DNA of 64,000 nucleotides from Cichorium intybus. Taxonomy: Eukaryota > Streptophyta > Magnoliopsida > Asterales > Asteraceae. The stretch is taken from NCBI GenBank assembly GCA_023525715.1, contig CM042013.1, positions 79,844,494 through 79,908,493 of the forward strand, read 5' to 3'. How positions within the stretch are numbered: the first letter of the stretch is position 1; every line of letters begins with the position of its first letter. Positions 1 to 12,802 of the stretch are shown one piece after another. Below the pieces are notes generated by a model, which worked only from the letters and a program-made list of their open reading frames with translations, made no database searches and was not told the origin of the DNA. The position numbers were made by a program, and so were the translations under genes.

Positions 1-616
<616 letters not shown>

Positions 617-769
617 TTGGTTGGTACGGTACACCCGTGATATTCAAAATTTTGTACCATTACCGTACCAAGACTGCTTAATTGGTATAATACTACTGGC
701 CAAACATATTGGCTACCAAACATGTTGGCTACCGATTTTATTGGTACTTGGTAACATGTGGGTGGTTTT

Positions 770-1304
770 CCGGGTACATATTTGCCAGCCCTAGGTCTTA
801 ACCAAAAACTGAACCTAAATCAATATAATCAGTTTTCAATAACTTAAACCCAAACCCAAAGCGATGGGTTGAATGTCTCGATTCTCAACTCAGTTTCTGA
901 TTTAATGAGTTTAAACCACTTCAAGCTAACTTAGACATGATATATCATTATATAAGCATGCAAAGACATAAATGTTCCATCCCATCAGCGATTAGGGATA
1001 GCTTTGAGCCAACTCAAAAATGAGAAGTCCTTATATACACATGGAGAGGGTGTTGGGTTTCCAACCCTTGAACTATATGGGATGAGTTTATGTGCTTGGA
1101 AAAATAAAACGCGTTCTATGTATATGTCGAGTTTTGAACCTGATACATAAAGGTTTAGAGTCATATAACCGAAACCAAAACCAAACTGAAAATTTCGCTT
1201 TTTACAAATAAAGAAATCAAATCGTTGATTTATGTTCAGTTTCAGTTTCTCGGACTCAGTGTTTTTTTTTCCGAATTTTTGGTTTTTTGTTTGGTTTTGT
1301 GATT
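770..1304. mobile_element. hAT-like MITE, left-unit copy, decayed 5' end
   Basis: This aligns with the better preserved copy at 33280-33939. Both share the Ser/Thr-free AT-rich core, the segment around ACGCGTTCTATGTATATG, and the 3' end TTGTTTGGTTTTG followed by GATTTTAAGT. The 5' terminus differs from the right copy (GCCAGCCCTAGG in place of GTGTATGGGTAGG) and the 3' terminus has lost the CTCACCC block. It is non-coding and part of the left tandem-duplication unit. Confidence 0.45.
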
Positions 1305-2752
1305 TTAAGTCAATTGTATTTTCTTGAAATTTTGGTAATACCCGCCAAATTTAGTTCCCCATTTAAATAGGAGTTTTGAAAGCCTTTTATGTCACCTTGT
1401 AAATTATAATACCTTGTGAATTCCTTGAACCGTTCTCTATATGTACTTCGTGTCTCGAGTTGTAAAATGGAAATCCAATGGCATAATAGAAAGTATTTAT
1501 TATTTATATAATGTCTGTTTCTTATGGTATGATTTGAAAGTTTTAAAGAGTAATTGTTAATTATTTGTGTGAGGCTTGGCTCTACGCGCCGTGTAAAATG
1601 GAAAGATGCAGCCTGTAGAAGGGTTTATAATCAACATGCGGAGTATGGCTGGACGTGGCAAGTCCAACTATGTTAACGACACGTCGTCATCGAAATGCAA
1701 AACCCTAATTTTTGGGCCTTGAGCCCTATTTAAGGGCACTAACTTTCACGCCCTGCCTCTCTCACCAGCCTCCACCGTCAGAAAGATCCAAAACGAAACC
1801 CAAGCCTCTTTTATTCTTGAGCCTCTTTCCTTTCCATTAGAGTGTTTCTTTAAGAAAAAAAAGGTGGTGGTGCAAGGAAGCAAAGTTTCAGAGTAAATCA
1901 AGACTTCCATTCATGTTTTGGACCTCCGTGGGTAAAAAAGTTCCAAGCTTTATGTATTCCATGATCTAGTAGCTAAAGACGTTTAGTTGCATTTTGGTCC
2001 ATTTATGCATGTTGTTCGCGGAGTTGTGGAAACTCCAGGCTATCAAGTTGCCTATAAGTCACTTCTAATACTATTGAGCCAAGAAGAGAGCATGCTCAAG
2101 CTTTCCTGAAGCCATGCAAATGATTTTTTGGTGTTTAGCCTCCTTTTGACCTAAGGTTAGAGTTTGACATGTATGGGGATGCATGATGATAAAGTTTGTA
2201 TTTTTATCTATTAGGAGCCTTAATAGATGCTTTCTGGAAAGCCTTAGTTGTTGGATTAGTGGATTAAGCACTTAATGAGATGTGTAGAAGTACCTAGCGA
2301 ACACAACACGTCCACCCTAGACATGCGGCGCATCCGCCGGAGAAAACCCGTCTTCTAGGTCGTGCCTAGATGCGGCACATAACCCCATCGTTGACTTTGA
2401 CCGTTGACGATTGATATTTTGACCAGTTTGAATTTTGGTCAAACTTAGGTGGATTTAAGACATGGATTTACGGATCGACCTTTAGTTGGTTTAGATCACT
2501 AAGTTATACCTAATGGTGATTTAAGAGGTTCGTGTTGCTGGTTATTCGAGGACCCGACTATGTGTGTGATTTAGATTTCCGATTTAGGTTAGTCTTCTTA
2601 CTATAGTATGTGTGACGTTGCATGTGTAGGTTTCCTGAGGCCTGTTAGGGTAGGATTATGTGATTAGGCTACTATAGTCTTGCTTGCTAATTGTTTAGTC
2701 GTATGATTTGTTCTTATGACTGGATGATGTGTGGACGGATCAGAGTCAGTCT
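1305..2752. repeat. LTR-like repeat R, left-unit copy (first part)
   Basis: Non-coding repeat found three times: here with its continuation at 26027-27030, at 33948-36420, and in part at 62590-63821. It contains a TATA-like CCTATTTAAGGG near 1719, then a GC-rich block with GGCGCATCCGCCGG around 2323, which looks like a Ty3/Athila-type LTR. I found no clear LTR ends or primer site, so solo LTR is an inference. It is cut at 2752 by the outer Copia insertion and resumes at 26027. Confidence 0.55.
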
Positions 2753-3079
2753 TGTTGGAAATAGTGTCCAAGGTGATTAACTATTGGTGATATTTCTAAT
2801 AATAGCAGGGTCCTTTTGGGTTGCCCTCACGACCGAGTAAAAATAAACAGTGACAGAAATAAATTAGTAAAATTTAGTTGATAAAAATTAGTTAGAAACC
2901 GATTAGTAATTAATTAGAAATTAATTTGGAAGAAATTAATTACATGGATTGGATATTAATTAATTAAAGAAGTTTAATTAATGGAAACAGTCTAGGGTGA
3001 AGTGTAAGAAGGCTCCTTAAGTTTGAAACCCTAGAGAGTCTCCACTATAAATAGAGGGATAGGGATCAAACTATGCACT
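2753..3079 (+). mobile_element. 5' LTR of outer Copia, first fragment
   Basis: Aligns with 25323-25675 of the 3' LTR, with an extra block of about 35 bp in the 3' copy. It includes CTATAAATAGA at 3045-3055, the likely TATA box. It is interrupted at 3079/3080 by the Athila-like element, and the rest of the LTR resumes near 8480. Confidence 0.85.
3045..3055 (+). promoter_or_regulatory. LTR TATA box
   Basis: CTATAAATAGA at the same position in both LTRs of the outer Copia (also 25635-25645). It is a canonical plant TATA box by sequence. Confidence 0.6.
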
Positions 3080-3216
3080 TGATAACACCAAATAATGTTA
3101 GACATTTTAGGTGTTATTGATCCGTGTTTTAGTTAGTTTGATTGATTTTTGGTTGTTCCCACACGTGCTTGATTCACCGTATATAGTGACACTATAACGC
3201 GGTCTATCGACACAAA

Positions 3217-3465
3217 GTGCCAACCACGGACTCCACGGTCCTCACAATGGACGATTACATGTACATGGATGAAGAAGAACATTGGGAATATGATAGCTCG
3301 ATCGAAAACTATTATGAGGATAATATCTACGATGAATCATTCAATAATAATGAGTTGTGGACCGATGATCCAACTCGATTTGAATGTTTTGACGAGTCGT
3401 GTTTTGTGAGTGACCAAGATCTGGACAATTCACACAATTCGAAGTTGGATCAGGTCTTGGATTAG
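3217..3465 (+). pseudogene. Acidic open frame in the Athila-like element
   Basis: An 82-residue frame rich in Asp, Glu, Tyr and Asn, with its first true ATG near 3247, just inside the deleted 5' LTR. It stops at 3465, and related coding sense continues with breaks toward 3660. I do not recognise a domain. By position it is a remnant of the gag side of the retroelement, not a host gene. Confidence 0.35.
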
Positions 3466-3779
3466 CTGACTGAAACCCTCCAAAGTGGGAAAAAATCATG
3501 CCAAGGCCCATTCGGCAATGAGGGAAAAGTTAGATCAGCTGGAGGACCAGTTGACGCAACAGTCACACTCGCCATAAATTGAGGCGAGTGATTTTATTAC
3601 CAATGAGGTTGTGTATGAACCTGCATCACCTGAAACATGTGATGGAAGGTCATACACTTTGGGATATTATTGAGACCACTGAGATGGTCGAAAACCTTGT
3701 TGAGGAAGGGGCGTAGATGAAAATACCACCCCCACCCAAAAAACTTTAAAATCCTTGAATATTTGATGATCAAGATCTG

Positions 3780-4253
3780 GTGATGAGTGAATCCAAACCA
3801 TCACTAGATAATGCCAGTTGCTCACTCTTGGCACCGATCCACCTGTTAGAGGATGACCAAGAAGATGATGACGACGATGTGACTTTCGAAAATTATAAAC
3901 ATACTGTTCTCGCCACTCATGATCCCTTAATGAGTGGAAAGTTACATGTAACTAACACCATTGATGAGGAAATTCGGGAGCATACCAAGATTATGCCCTC
4001 AGATCCCATTAGATTGGAAGATTTTTGGTTGTACTACAGGACAAAACCACAAATTGCAGACAACACACGACAAGCAAGCGGACGGAACATCACGAGACGA
4101 GCACTGGACGCGCTCCATGTCAAGCCGATGGTCTTGAAGAGACACCGAAGAAAAGATCGAGCTTGGAGGTTTAAGACAACCTCCAAATCATTCACGCGAA
4201 ATAATCGGAAAACAGCGATCGGGAAAAAACAAGGAGATCGGCAGGCCATATGA
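3780..4253 (+). pseudogene. Retroelement reading frame of unknown function
   Basis: A frame of about 157 residues: an acidic run (DDQEDDDDDV), then a FWLYYRTKP segment and a strongly basic C-terminus rich in Arg and Lys. It lies between the acidic frame at 3217 and the Athila ORF1-like region. The acidic then basic layout suits a retrotransposon structural or linker region, but I cannot match it to a named domain. Confidence 0.35.
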
Positions 4254-5144
4254 CCCAGGGAAGCTGGAAGAGTACCGGGTCAATGAAGGGACGGTGGGGG
4301 CTGAAAGTTAGTGAAGGCAGAAGGCGTACGACCCACCGTAGCCACTGAAGGACGGTCCAACTAAAAGACCGAACAAAGAAGCACTTTCAGGAGGCAACCC
4401 GATTTTCTGATAAGTATTTATTTTATTTTATTTTAATTATTTTTATGTTTTGCTAAATATCACTGTGGTAATTTTTTATCGAGCATGATATGACATAGCC
4501 CAAGTGTGGGGTGGTGTAAGGGTTTTTAAATAAATGAAAAAAATAAAAATGGAAAAGTAAAGATAGCGCCACTATCTTTAGAGATAGCGATGCTATCTCT
4601 GGGTGAATCGCAAACACCTTTTAACCCTAGTTATCGTTGCTTTTTCAAAACACTCTCCCCCTTCTTCGCGATTGTCGACGCCGGACCAACACAACCGCCG
4701 AATTCAAGTTTTTTGTTGCAATTTTTCGATGCTATAACTCATCTGGTACGTATCAAAAAGATTTCTCGTAGTTTATTGCGTGGATTGTGGCTAAATTGAG
4801 GGTTAATACCTGATTTCTAGGGTTTCGGCCAACTGACGGGTTCTCACCCTGATTACAGCCTTTAGGTGCTAGATTTGTGCAAAACTGAATGTATCGTTTG
4901 CTTAATCGCTAGTCTAGGAGTATGTCGTTGCTTTTGATTCGTGATAACAGGTCAAATTGTGGGAATGGAAATTGGGTGTTCATAGATAGAGCCCCTATCT
5001 TGAGAGGTAGCACCTCTATCTATGATAGATGCTCTATATCTCTAAGATATCGACCCTATATTTGCTGTGGGTCCCAAAATTGAATTTTGCTCATATTTTC
5101 CGTTTGGTTTGCACAAATATTTAGTTTTTTTTTTTGCAAATGCC

Positions 5145-6149
5145 TCCATGAAAGAACCGTGCTCCTATACCACTAACTACTTTGCCGCTACACGCATTCC
5201 TACAGTTTCCAGAGGACGATCCTGCGACACCAGGTTATCGGGGACTCTTAGCAACTTTTCCTGCTAGAGACATCGAGGTAGCACCCTCTCTGGATCGAGG
5301 CTTTTTGGTGGATTGCGGATTACAACCCCGATTGGCGGGGCATCTGGTCCGAACATGGACTAGTGAGGACCGCACTCGTAGCTTCACGTACGAGGGATAG
5401 GATCGACTATCCCTGCAGGAGAAAAGATTTACAGGGAGCACATTCTGGAGTTTTATTCGACGCGTGCCTTTGGTCCTAATCACCGGTACCCGTTGTGACA
5501 AAGGATACACTTCAGACTCGGCGGAGTTGGCTGAGAGTGCTCGATCTGGGAGTTGGCACAACGAACGCTCTTATACACATGAGAAAAGATGGCCAGCCCT
5601 TACTTCCACCCATTCCTCGCTGCATGCCACACACACTTGCCTGATGGAGTCTCTAATGCATCCGTTTGGGCTGCATTTAGCATTTTTGGTTACGATCATG
5701 CGGAGAACCGCGAAAGCAAGATCCGTTCACCAGTGCACCGCCTGCTACATCGGATCATGGCCCTCACTGTTGTTCACCGCAGGGGCGATGATAAGATACC
5801 GACGGCCGACATGTTTCCTTTGTGAGGTATCATTAACCCCACCCAGTTTGTACATCTCCCGTGTTTGTTGGCTGACTTGATGGTCACCGAGGGGAGGGGG
5901 ATGCGTGGAGCCAGCCCACTAGCTGGCAGGAACTACATTACACGATTCGCTGAGTCATATAGATTTCTGACGGCTGAGGTGAGGGGACTATTGACCCCAT
6001 ATCAACCGAGACCGATGGGGGCCGCCTTCCTAGTGACGATGGAGGTGGTTACACCTTTCAGAGGCCTTTACGTCATAGCAGCAGATAGAGCAGCTGGCGC
6101 ACCTGAGCCAACACAGGCCAAGGACATGGAAAAGGAGGCAGAGATGTAG
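5145..6149 (+). pseudogene. Athila ORF1-like protein, broken
   Basis: Successive fragments at 5182-5400, 5589-5825 and 5865-6149 read as one decayed protein with frame changes and stops. Recognisable pieces are FLQFPEDDPATPGYRG near the start, then FSIFGYDHAENRESKIRSPV and HRLLHRIMALTVVHRRGDD, and finally the segment ending RGLLTPYQP. The pattern of a conserved LHRIMA-like core followed by a threshold region resembles the Athila ORF1 family (plant Ty3 elements). At least two frameshifts separate the pieces, so no product is expected. Confidence 0.55.
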
Positions 6150-7494
6150 GGAGCTGAGATACCGGTAGCACAGCCGGAGGTTCTCATTCCACGACGATAG
6201 TGACACAGGAGAGAGCCGGCACCGGCACATGATCAGGAGCCAGAGCCCCAGGTCACTCTACAGGACCTGATGGATAGACAGACACAATTTGAGGTTGAGA
6301 TTTGAGCAAAGCTGCGATGGTTTGCGGAGAGCCATCGTGCACTTTTGTTACATTTTGGGATAGAGCCACCACCACACCCCTGACCGGTGGCAATGACGGG
6401 GCAGGTCCATCTAGGACCCATCATGATGATACCGAGTGATATTTTTTGTACCTTTTTATTTTCTTTCTTTCTGTTTTTAATTTTAGATTTAGTATTTGAA
6501 ACTTTATATTTGTATCTAAACTTAACATCTTTTGCATGAGTTGATATTTGTTAGTAGAATTGCCATTATTTGCCGAACTATGATTGTTGCACCAACGTTT
6601 AGAGTTGCATAACGCAAGTGTAGGGTCACAATACCCCTACAGTTGTGTCATGCTGGCGTGTTCACTGCTGCGCCGCGACTCCTGGAATTTTATCAAGAAT
6701 GGTATGAATGATCAACCTTGTTACAGTTGATCCCGATATGCAAGCATTCATCGTCCTGGAGGTAACTCTTTTTCTCCCTCTGTTTTTGAATTTCTCTTGT
6801 ATAATCGGGACATTGTACGGTTGAAAGTGTGGGGTAGGACGGTCGAAAAAGTAGTTGTTGAAATTTTTTGCGAAAAATTCATATGTTTCAATTTTTTAGC
6901 AATTTTTAAATATTTGAAGGAGTTGTAACTTTGAAACGAATATGTTTTGAATTTCTTTAGCATTGTGATATTTTTCGAGAAATACTGTTTAATTGTCAGC
7001 ATGCTAGTTTACTTAAAATAAGTTGAGTAGTTTTGAGAAGTTAGAAATTTTGGATTTAGAGTATTTTCGGATTGGGATTCAGGAAGGAATTTTCAATTGG
7101 CTACCTTTGTTATTTGAGCCGGTAGAACTGAAAAGAGTGGTCCGTAGGGCACCTATGCACCTTACTACCTAAGATCAACTGGTCTGGGATAGTGTTTTTG
7201 AAAGCTCTCTACACGAACAACATCGAAAGTCATGGAAATTTCCTTAATGGCTTGTAGAATCTGAATGAGTAAGTTTGCACAGTTGTGAGCAGAAAATTTG
7301 TAATCAAGGGTTCTTTAGAAAGTCATGATTCCCAAAGGGTATTTTAGTCATTTTTTCTAAAAATCGTTTTTATCTAACTTTTCGAATTGCAATAAACTTT
7401 AAAACTAAAGGATTTTAAAAAATGTTTGGTCTTTGTTAGCAGGTCTTAAAAACTCTGCTTGCTTGGGGATAAGCAAGACACAAGTGTGGGATTG
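6150..7494 (+). other. Non-coding 3' part of Athila-like element
   Basis: No convincing reading frame. A purine-rich CACAAGTGTGGGATTG runs directly into the 3' LTR at 7495 and is the likely polypurine tract. Two related GCAAGTGTAGGG or CCAAGTGTGGGG blocks occur at about 6615 and 4500. Confidence 0.5.
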
Positions 7495-8479
7495 TGATAA
7501 TACCTAGTAATGTTAGGCATTTTTGGTGTTATTGGTCTGTGTTTTAGTTAGTTTATCTTTCTTAATTGACTAATATAACTCACTTTTAGTGCCAATGGGC
7601 TTGTTGTGTTTTGAATGTAAGTGCAGGGGTTTTTATGCAAATTGGAAGAAGTTAAGGAGCAAAACAGACGAAAAGGAAGATTAGGAAGAGAATATCGATG
7701 CGAAGCTCTTAGCTTAGCGACGCTAAGTGGTGAAAAACGCTTAATCTCCATTTGAAATTCAAATTCACAGATCGAGGCCCAGATGATGACTTAGCGACGC
7801 TAACCTCCTTGGTTAGCGACACTAATGTCGAATAAAGATGAAATTCTCAATCTTCAAATTTCAAATCACGAGATATCGGGATTCCAGCAGGCCCGTGGCA
7901 CGGTTTAGCCTTATCCCCGGCTTAGATCCACCACTATAAATAGAGAGCTCCCGTTCGACTTTTGAAGCATCCCGTGGTATTAAAGGGGATCATATGGTCG
8001 CTTTTTTTGTCTCTTTTTCAGTTCCAAGTGATAGGTTTGGTTTAGATTTAGTTTTTCTATTGTTTTATCAACTCGGTATCCAGGTATTCCGTAATTGGAA
8101 TGTTCCTCGATTACTTGATGTTTTGTTTGGTTTACGCTCAAGAAAATCATTCGACTCCCGTAGTCCTTCGGTTTGTTTAGATCTGAATAGTTGGTAGTGA
8201 ACAATTGGTTCTTTGGTTTGATCTTATATAAGGAGCATTTGGTTTATTGGTTTCTTGATCTGCAATAAGATCTGAGTTTGTTTTATTTAGTTTGATTGAC
8301 TTTTGGTTGTTCCCATGTCTTCTTGATCCACCATCTATAGAGTGACACTATAGCGCGGTTTATCGACACAAAGTGCGAACCACAGACTCAACGGTTCGAC
8401 CCTTACTTGCCGCTAACTAGTGAGCTGTAAGGTTTAATTTAGTATTTTTCACCGCATCAACATTTGCGACGTGTTAGTA
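7495..8479 (+). mobile_element. 3' LTR of Athila-like element
   Basis: Begins TGATAATACC right after the polypurine tract. It shares its first 70 bases and its segment at 8280-8395 with the deleted 5' LTR. It carries the palindrome TTAGCGACGCTAA at 7713 and 7791 (and a variant at 7813) about 130-220 bp upstream of CTATAAATAGA at 7934-7944. Confidence 0.75.
7934..7944 (+). promoter_or_regulatory. TATA box of Athila-like LTR
   Basis: CTATAAATAGA in the 3' LTR, downstream of the palindromic GCGACGC repeats. Confidence 0.6.
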
Positions 8480-8741
8480 TTCTTTTTGGCCGCCTCTTGA
8501 GCTGCCACCTTTATCCCTCTCTCCCTCCCTCTCATTTTTGATATTTTCATAACCCTTCTCAAGGGTTTTGGATTTTGCTCTTTTACCCAAAGGAATTTTT
8601 GTCAGTCAGGTTTTTTTTGGTGTTCTTGGGTGTGAATCATTACAGGGATTCCACTTTGGATCCTTACACCCAAGAAACTTATAAATTCAAAATTCATCAT
8701 GCGAGTTGCAATATGAACCGTATGATCCTAGTTATGAACAT
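8480..8741 (+). mobile_element. 5' LTR of outer Copia, second fragment
   Basis: Resumes the LTR interrupted at 3079. It aligns with 25676-25940 (TCTTGAGCTGCCACCTTTAT..., then TTTTCATAACCCTTCTCAAG) and is cut again at 8742 by a Ty3-type LTR. Confidence 0.8.
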
Positions 8742-10689
8742 TGTAAGAACCAAAAAATATGTAAATTTGGAAAGTAAGAAGTAAAGGAATAACTAGTAAC
8801 TAATTATTCACATTTTGAGAAAAGGGGTATTTTAGTAATTTTCCAATTACTAATATAAAATGAAAAGGTTTATATTTTCATTAAAGATGAAGCAAATTGA
8901 CTATATTATACTTAAAAGTATGAAGTATGAATAATAGAAAGATAAAAGTGAATGAAAAGTATAAAATGACCAGAAAGGGTATTTTCGTCATTTTGAAGTA
9001 TTTAATCTCATAATGAGATTTTTATGTGTTAGTACATCCTTAATATGTATATTAAGTTTATAAGTGGGGCAAATCTATAAAACTTAAGAGTTTCAAGAAT
9101 TAAGGTTAGTTTTGTGCCTAATATGAAAAGTATGAAAGTTAAGGGACGAAATGGTCATTCCTTGAAAGTAGGGAGGTCTAAATAGGAGAACCATCCCCTT
9201 TTCTGCCATATGTTGGGTAAAATCAGATTAGGGAGGGAGAGGAGGCGATTTCTAAGGCCTTCTTGAAGGATTACACATGGTTATGAAGATTGAAGCATTG
9301 GTTGATGAATTCCTAGCTTAATTGAGGTTTGATTTCATGTTTCTTGCTAAAAATCCCGTTTAGGGTTCATGGCTGAAATTTCTAAGATGGAAGAGGATTG
9401 ATTCCTATGATTCAAAGTAGTTAGACTATGTTTATAGTCACCACTTGATCACTATCCAACATATGGATAACTTGAATTCATGATTTGGTGAAGTTGGTTC
9501 TTATGAACCCTTGAATTTGGGGTTTATGATCAAAGTGTTAAATTGAATGTAATTAACTAGTTAGAATGAGTTTAATGAGTGTATTAAATTGATTGTAGAA
9601 TATTGCATGTAATTCATCTAATTAAATGAGTTTATGAATGAAATTGGAATTAGAAGGGTGGAATGGAATTTGGTGATTCCATGGATGAAACCCCATAAAG
9701 AATGGTTAGATAAGGTCTTGGAATGATTCCCTTGAGGATGACCAATGAATTAAGTGCTTAATGGGTTAAAGAATGACCTTAAGTATATGTATGAAAAAGA
9801 ATAAGAAGTATATGAAATTGTAATTTCATAAGTTATATAACAATAAGAATGGAAGCAAGCAAGTATTCTGACAGAATTTTTATGTCAACTTAAACTGTAA
9901 AACTGTACAAATCTACATTGCCAAAAATTGTGTGCCATACACGAAAAGAAACCTACAGATGTCTAGTTTCTAAATCCAAAAGGGGTGAGTCGTTTCGATT
10001 CTCCTAGAGTAAGTTATGCCGTTTTTGGTACAGGGTATTCTGTTTCGGTAGATTCTGTCCCACTTGGGAATATGAATGTATATGTTAATATAATGTTCAA
10101 AGAATTGAAAGAAAATCATTCCTAGCATATAGGGATGTATTATCAGTAATTAGAAGTGTTAAAGAACAAAATAAAAGTCTAAATGACTTAATGAAAGGAG
10201 TTTAGAAATGTTATAATACGTATGAAAGCTTTTATCGGTTTTATATCTATACCGTGAGTATAAAAGGTTATGGTTATGTAATTTATAAAAGAAAGAAAAT
10301 TGTATGGGAATTAAGAGTATGTAAGAGAGTTTATGAATCACACAAACATATTGTGATATAAATCTATTAAGACATAGATTAAGAGGTCTTTAACTGTTGT
10401 TAAGACCTAGTATGTATTAAGTAGAATGTTAATGAACTCCTTAGGTTATTAAGGAGTAAAGGGAAAGGAAAGGACAAAGGAAGAAGTGATCCTAGTTAGA
10501 CTTCTCTAACTAGCCAAGGTGAGTATATGCAACTTTTACGCACTTTGGGAATACATGGCAAGTATTTATGAAATGCATGTGTTTACGGGTATGTAAGAAT
10601 GAGTAAGTTCTAGTACTTATATTATGTATATAATTATATATGTTCTTATGAAATAAGTGTTCTAATTAGAATACTATAAAGTATAAAGC

Positions 10690-10995
10690 AAGATAATAAG
10701 GCGATGTATTTGACTTATAGCCTCAAATTACATGAAAGTATATGATATGGGAAAATATAATGTATTTGGTGTATAACCTCAAGATACATAAGAAGTAGCT
10801 TTAAATGGAATAAGAGACATATAATGATGTAAAGAAATGTATTTGGCTTATAGCCTTAAAATACATAGAGTAAGGAGAATATGGTATGAAGTGTAAATGA
10901 AAGAATAATATGATCTATTGGGCCTACAGCCTTATAATACACAGTAAAATGGTATAAGATATAATGAAATGAATTTAGGCTGAAAGCCTAAGAAA
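10690..10995. repeat. Imperfect inverted-repeat units in the Ty3 LTR
   Basis: Repeated palindromic phrases such as TGTATTTGGCTTATAGCC followed by TTAAAATACA recur about five times with variation, at roughly 60-70 bp spacing. They precede the denser hairpin array at 11625-12340. Confidence 0.6.
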
Positions 10996-11271
10996 GTCTC
11001 TAAGTAAAATGTATGGGATATAAAGGCTTAATGCTTATGAAAGAATGATAATAATCTATGTAATTATGAAAGCATTACATGTTTTATAAGTATGAAGTGA
11101 TAAGCAAGTAATTCCCTTAAGTAAAAAATACGAGTTTTTACTAAGGTGGTATTATGATGTATTTTTGTAATAAGAAAGGTAAAGGTTTTTGGCATTAGCC
11201 ATAACAAGTAAAAGAGTAAAGAATGTATTTTTAGGAACCTGATGATTAGAATTCAAAATGATAAGAAAAGC

Positions 11272-11466
11272 AAAGAATGAGCTCGCGATGGGCCATTCAG
11301 TCTCTATAAGAGATCAGTGGAATCTATCAGGGACGAAACTATCCATCGCAAGGTAGATTGCCAAAGTTATTAAGGAATGAGCTTGCGAGGGGACATTCAG
11401 TCTCTATATGAGATCCGCGGGTCTATCAGGGACATAACTCTCCATCACGACGTAGATCGCCAAAGA
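11272..11466. repeat. Tandem pair of about 97 bp
   Basis: Two copies, from GAATGAGCTCGCGATGGGCC (11274) and GAATGAGCTTGCGAGGGGAC (11374), each running to a GTAGAT(T/C)GCCAAAG end. The first can pair its GCGATGG with CCATCGC about 65 bp downstream. Confidence 0.7.
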
Positions 11467-11624
11467 TACTAGGATGGACTGATTACGTTCTTTTTGTCCT
11501 AGTAGCCACTTGTTTATCACTTTATGTGGTTAAGGCCCTAACTATAAAAATAGGATATCATGAAACATACCATCATCATTAAGTAAAGTAAAGAGTCATT
11601 GCATGACAAAGTAAAGCAAAGGGT

Positions 11625-12340
11625 TATTTTATAACCAAAGTAAAGTAAAAGGTTATTTATAATTAAAGTACAGTAAGGGTTATTTTTATAACCAAAGCAT
11701 AGTAAGTACAACACGGGTTATTTTTATAATCAAACCATAGTAAGTACAATAAGGGTTATTTTTATAATCAAAGCATAGTAAGGGTCATTTCTATGACCAA
11801 AGTTAAGTAAAGAAAGAAAAGAGTTAATTTTATAACTAAGGAAAGAAAAGAGTTATTTTTATAACTAAGGAAAAAAAGAGTTATGTTTATAACTAAAGGA
11901 AGGAAATAATTATTATTAATACTAATGTTAAAAGAGCCATTTTTATCACTAAGATATGTAAAGGGTTATTTTTATAACTAAAGTGTAAAGGAGTCATTAT
12001 ATGACTTAATGCAATAAGAACCATCTTTATGGTTAGAGTATAAGGAATCATTTATATGATTCATAGAAGGGTTATTGGTATAACTAATGGGAAAGTATAA
12101 AGAATTATCTAAATAATTATTAAGTATGCATCACGAATAATCTAGGTGATTATTGCGAATGAATAAGAATAATCTATACGATTATTAAATAAGAATAAAT
12201 AATCATCAATATGATCAATAAGTACGAGTTACATGTGTAACTTAATACATTAAGAGTCATTACACGACTAATGAATTAAAGGTCGTTTTATGATAAATAT
12301 GTAAAAAGGAATGATTAATACGAACGAGTCATCTTATGAC
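11625..12340. repeat. Array of about 20 short covarying palindromes
   Basis: Successive 16-20 bp hairpins, each of the form arm-short loop-arm, spaced roughly 25-40 bp apart. Examples are GGGTTATTTTTATAACC (11677), GGGTCATTTCTATGACC (11782), GAACCATCTTTATGGTT (12018), GGAATCATTTATATGATTC (12044), GAATTATCTAAATAATT (12102) and GAGTTACATGTGTAACTT (12226). Arm sequences differ between units, but the two arms of each unit still complement one another. Confidence 0.8.
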
Positions 12341-12789
12341 TTAATGTATAATACATCAACTATACATATTAATATGTAAAGAGTTTTAAGGTTAAGAAAG
12401 GTATATGTGAGTTACTTTATAAGATCTCACATAATACATAATGTTTTTGTAAAATATTAACAAAGATTTTATGAGTCTAAATCCATGTAACTCAGAAGAT
12501 TTTATAGTCTTACGTATATATGATTTATGCCTTGTATTCCAGGTTATACAGAGGTTAAAAGAAATATAAATTAAAGTGAAGTCTTTAAAGAATGTAATTT
12601 TATTTACATGTTATTTATTATGATCTGTGTAAATTCTATTTACTGCTATGGTTGTAATGATATGCGATTGGTAATTACATGTATTCTTGTATAAGTATAG
12701 ATGTTTTAAAAAGGGGACCATTTTCAGAAAGGAAAGAATTACGAAAATAATTTTTTTTGAAAAGTCAGAAATTTTCGGGTCATTACAGT

Positions 12790-12802
12790 TGGTATCAGAG
12801 CC
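12790..12802 (+). other. Primer-binding site (tRNA-Met type) of the Ty3 element
   Basis: TGGTATCAGAGCC two bases after the LTR end. It matches the complement of the initiator tRNA 3' end used by many plant LTR elements. Confidence 0.8.

Larger units (their letters stand above)
3080..8479 (+). mobile_element. Athila-like LTR element, internally deleted
   Basis: Inserted in the 5' LTR of the outer Copia. It begins TGATAACACC and its 3' LTR begins TGATAATACCTAG at 7495. The right end near GTGTTAGTA (8471-8479) is a degraded inverted match to the start. The 5' LTR remnant (about 3080-3225) has lost some 700 internal bases and its own 3' end, and with it the primer-binding site. The internal region has an Athila ORF1-like frame but no recognisable pol, so it is non-autonomous and decayed. 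The target duplication is not clear, so the right border is good to about 5 bp. Confidence 0.7.
8742..12787 (+). mobile_element. Ty3-type LTR, about 4.05 kb
   Basis: Begins TGTAAGAACC and ends TTTTCGGGTCATTACA, a degraded inverted pair. A tRNA-Met-type primer site follows immediately. Long LTRs with these termini are typical of chromovirus (Tekay/Del-like) Ty3 elements. A TATA-like CTAAATAGG lies near 9179. It is non-coding, and a large part is made of short palindromes. No matching 3' LTR is present in the window, so the element is incomplete. Confidence 0.75.
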
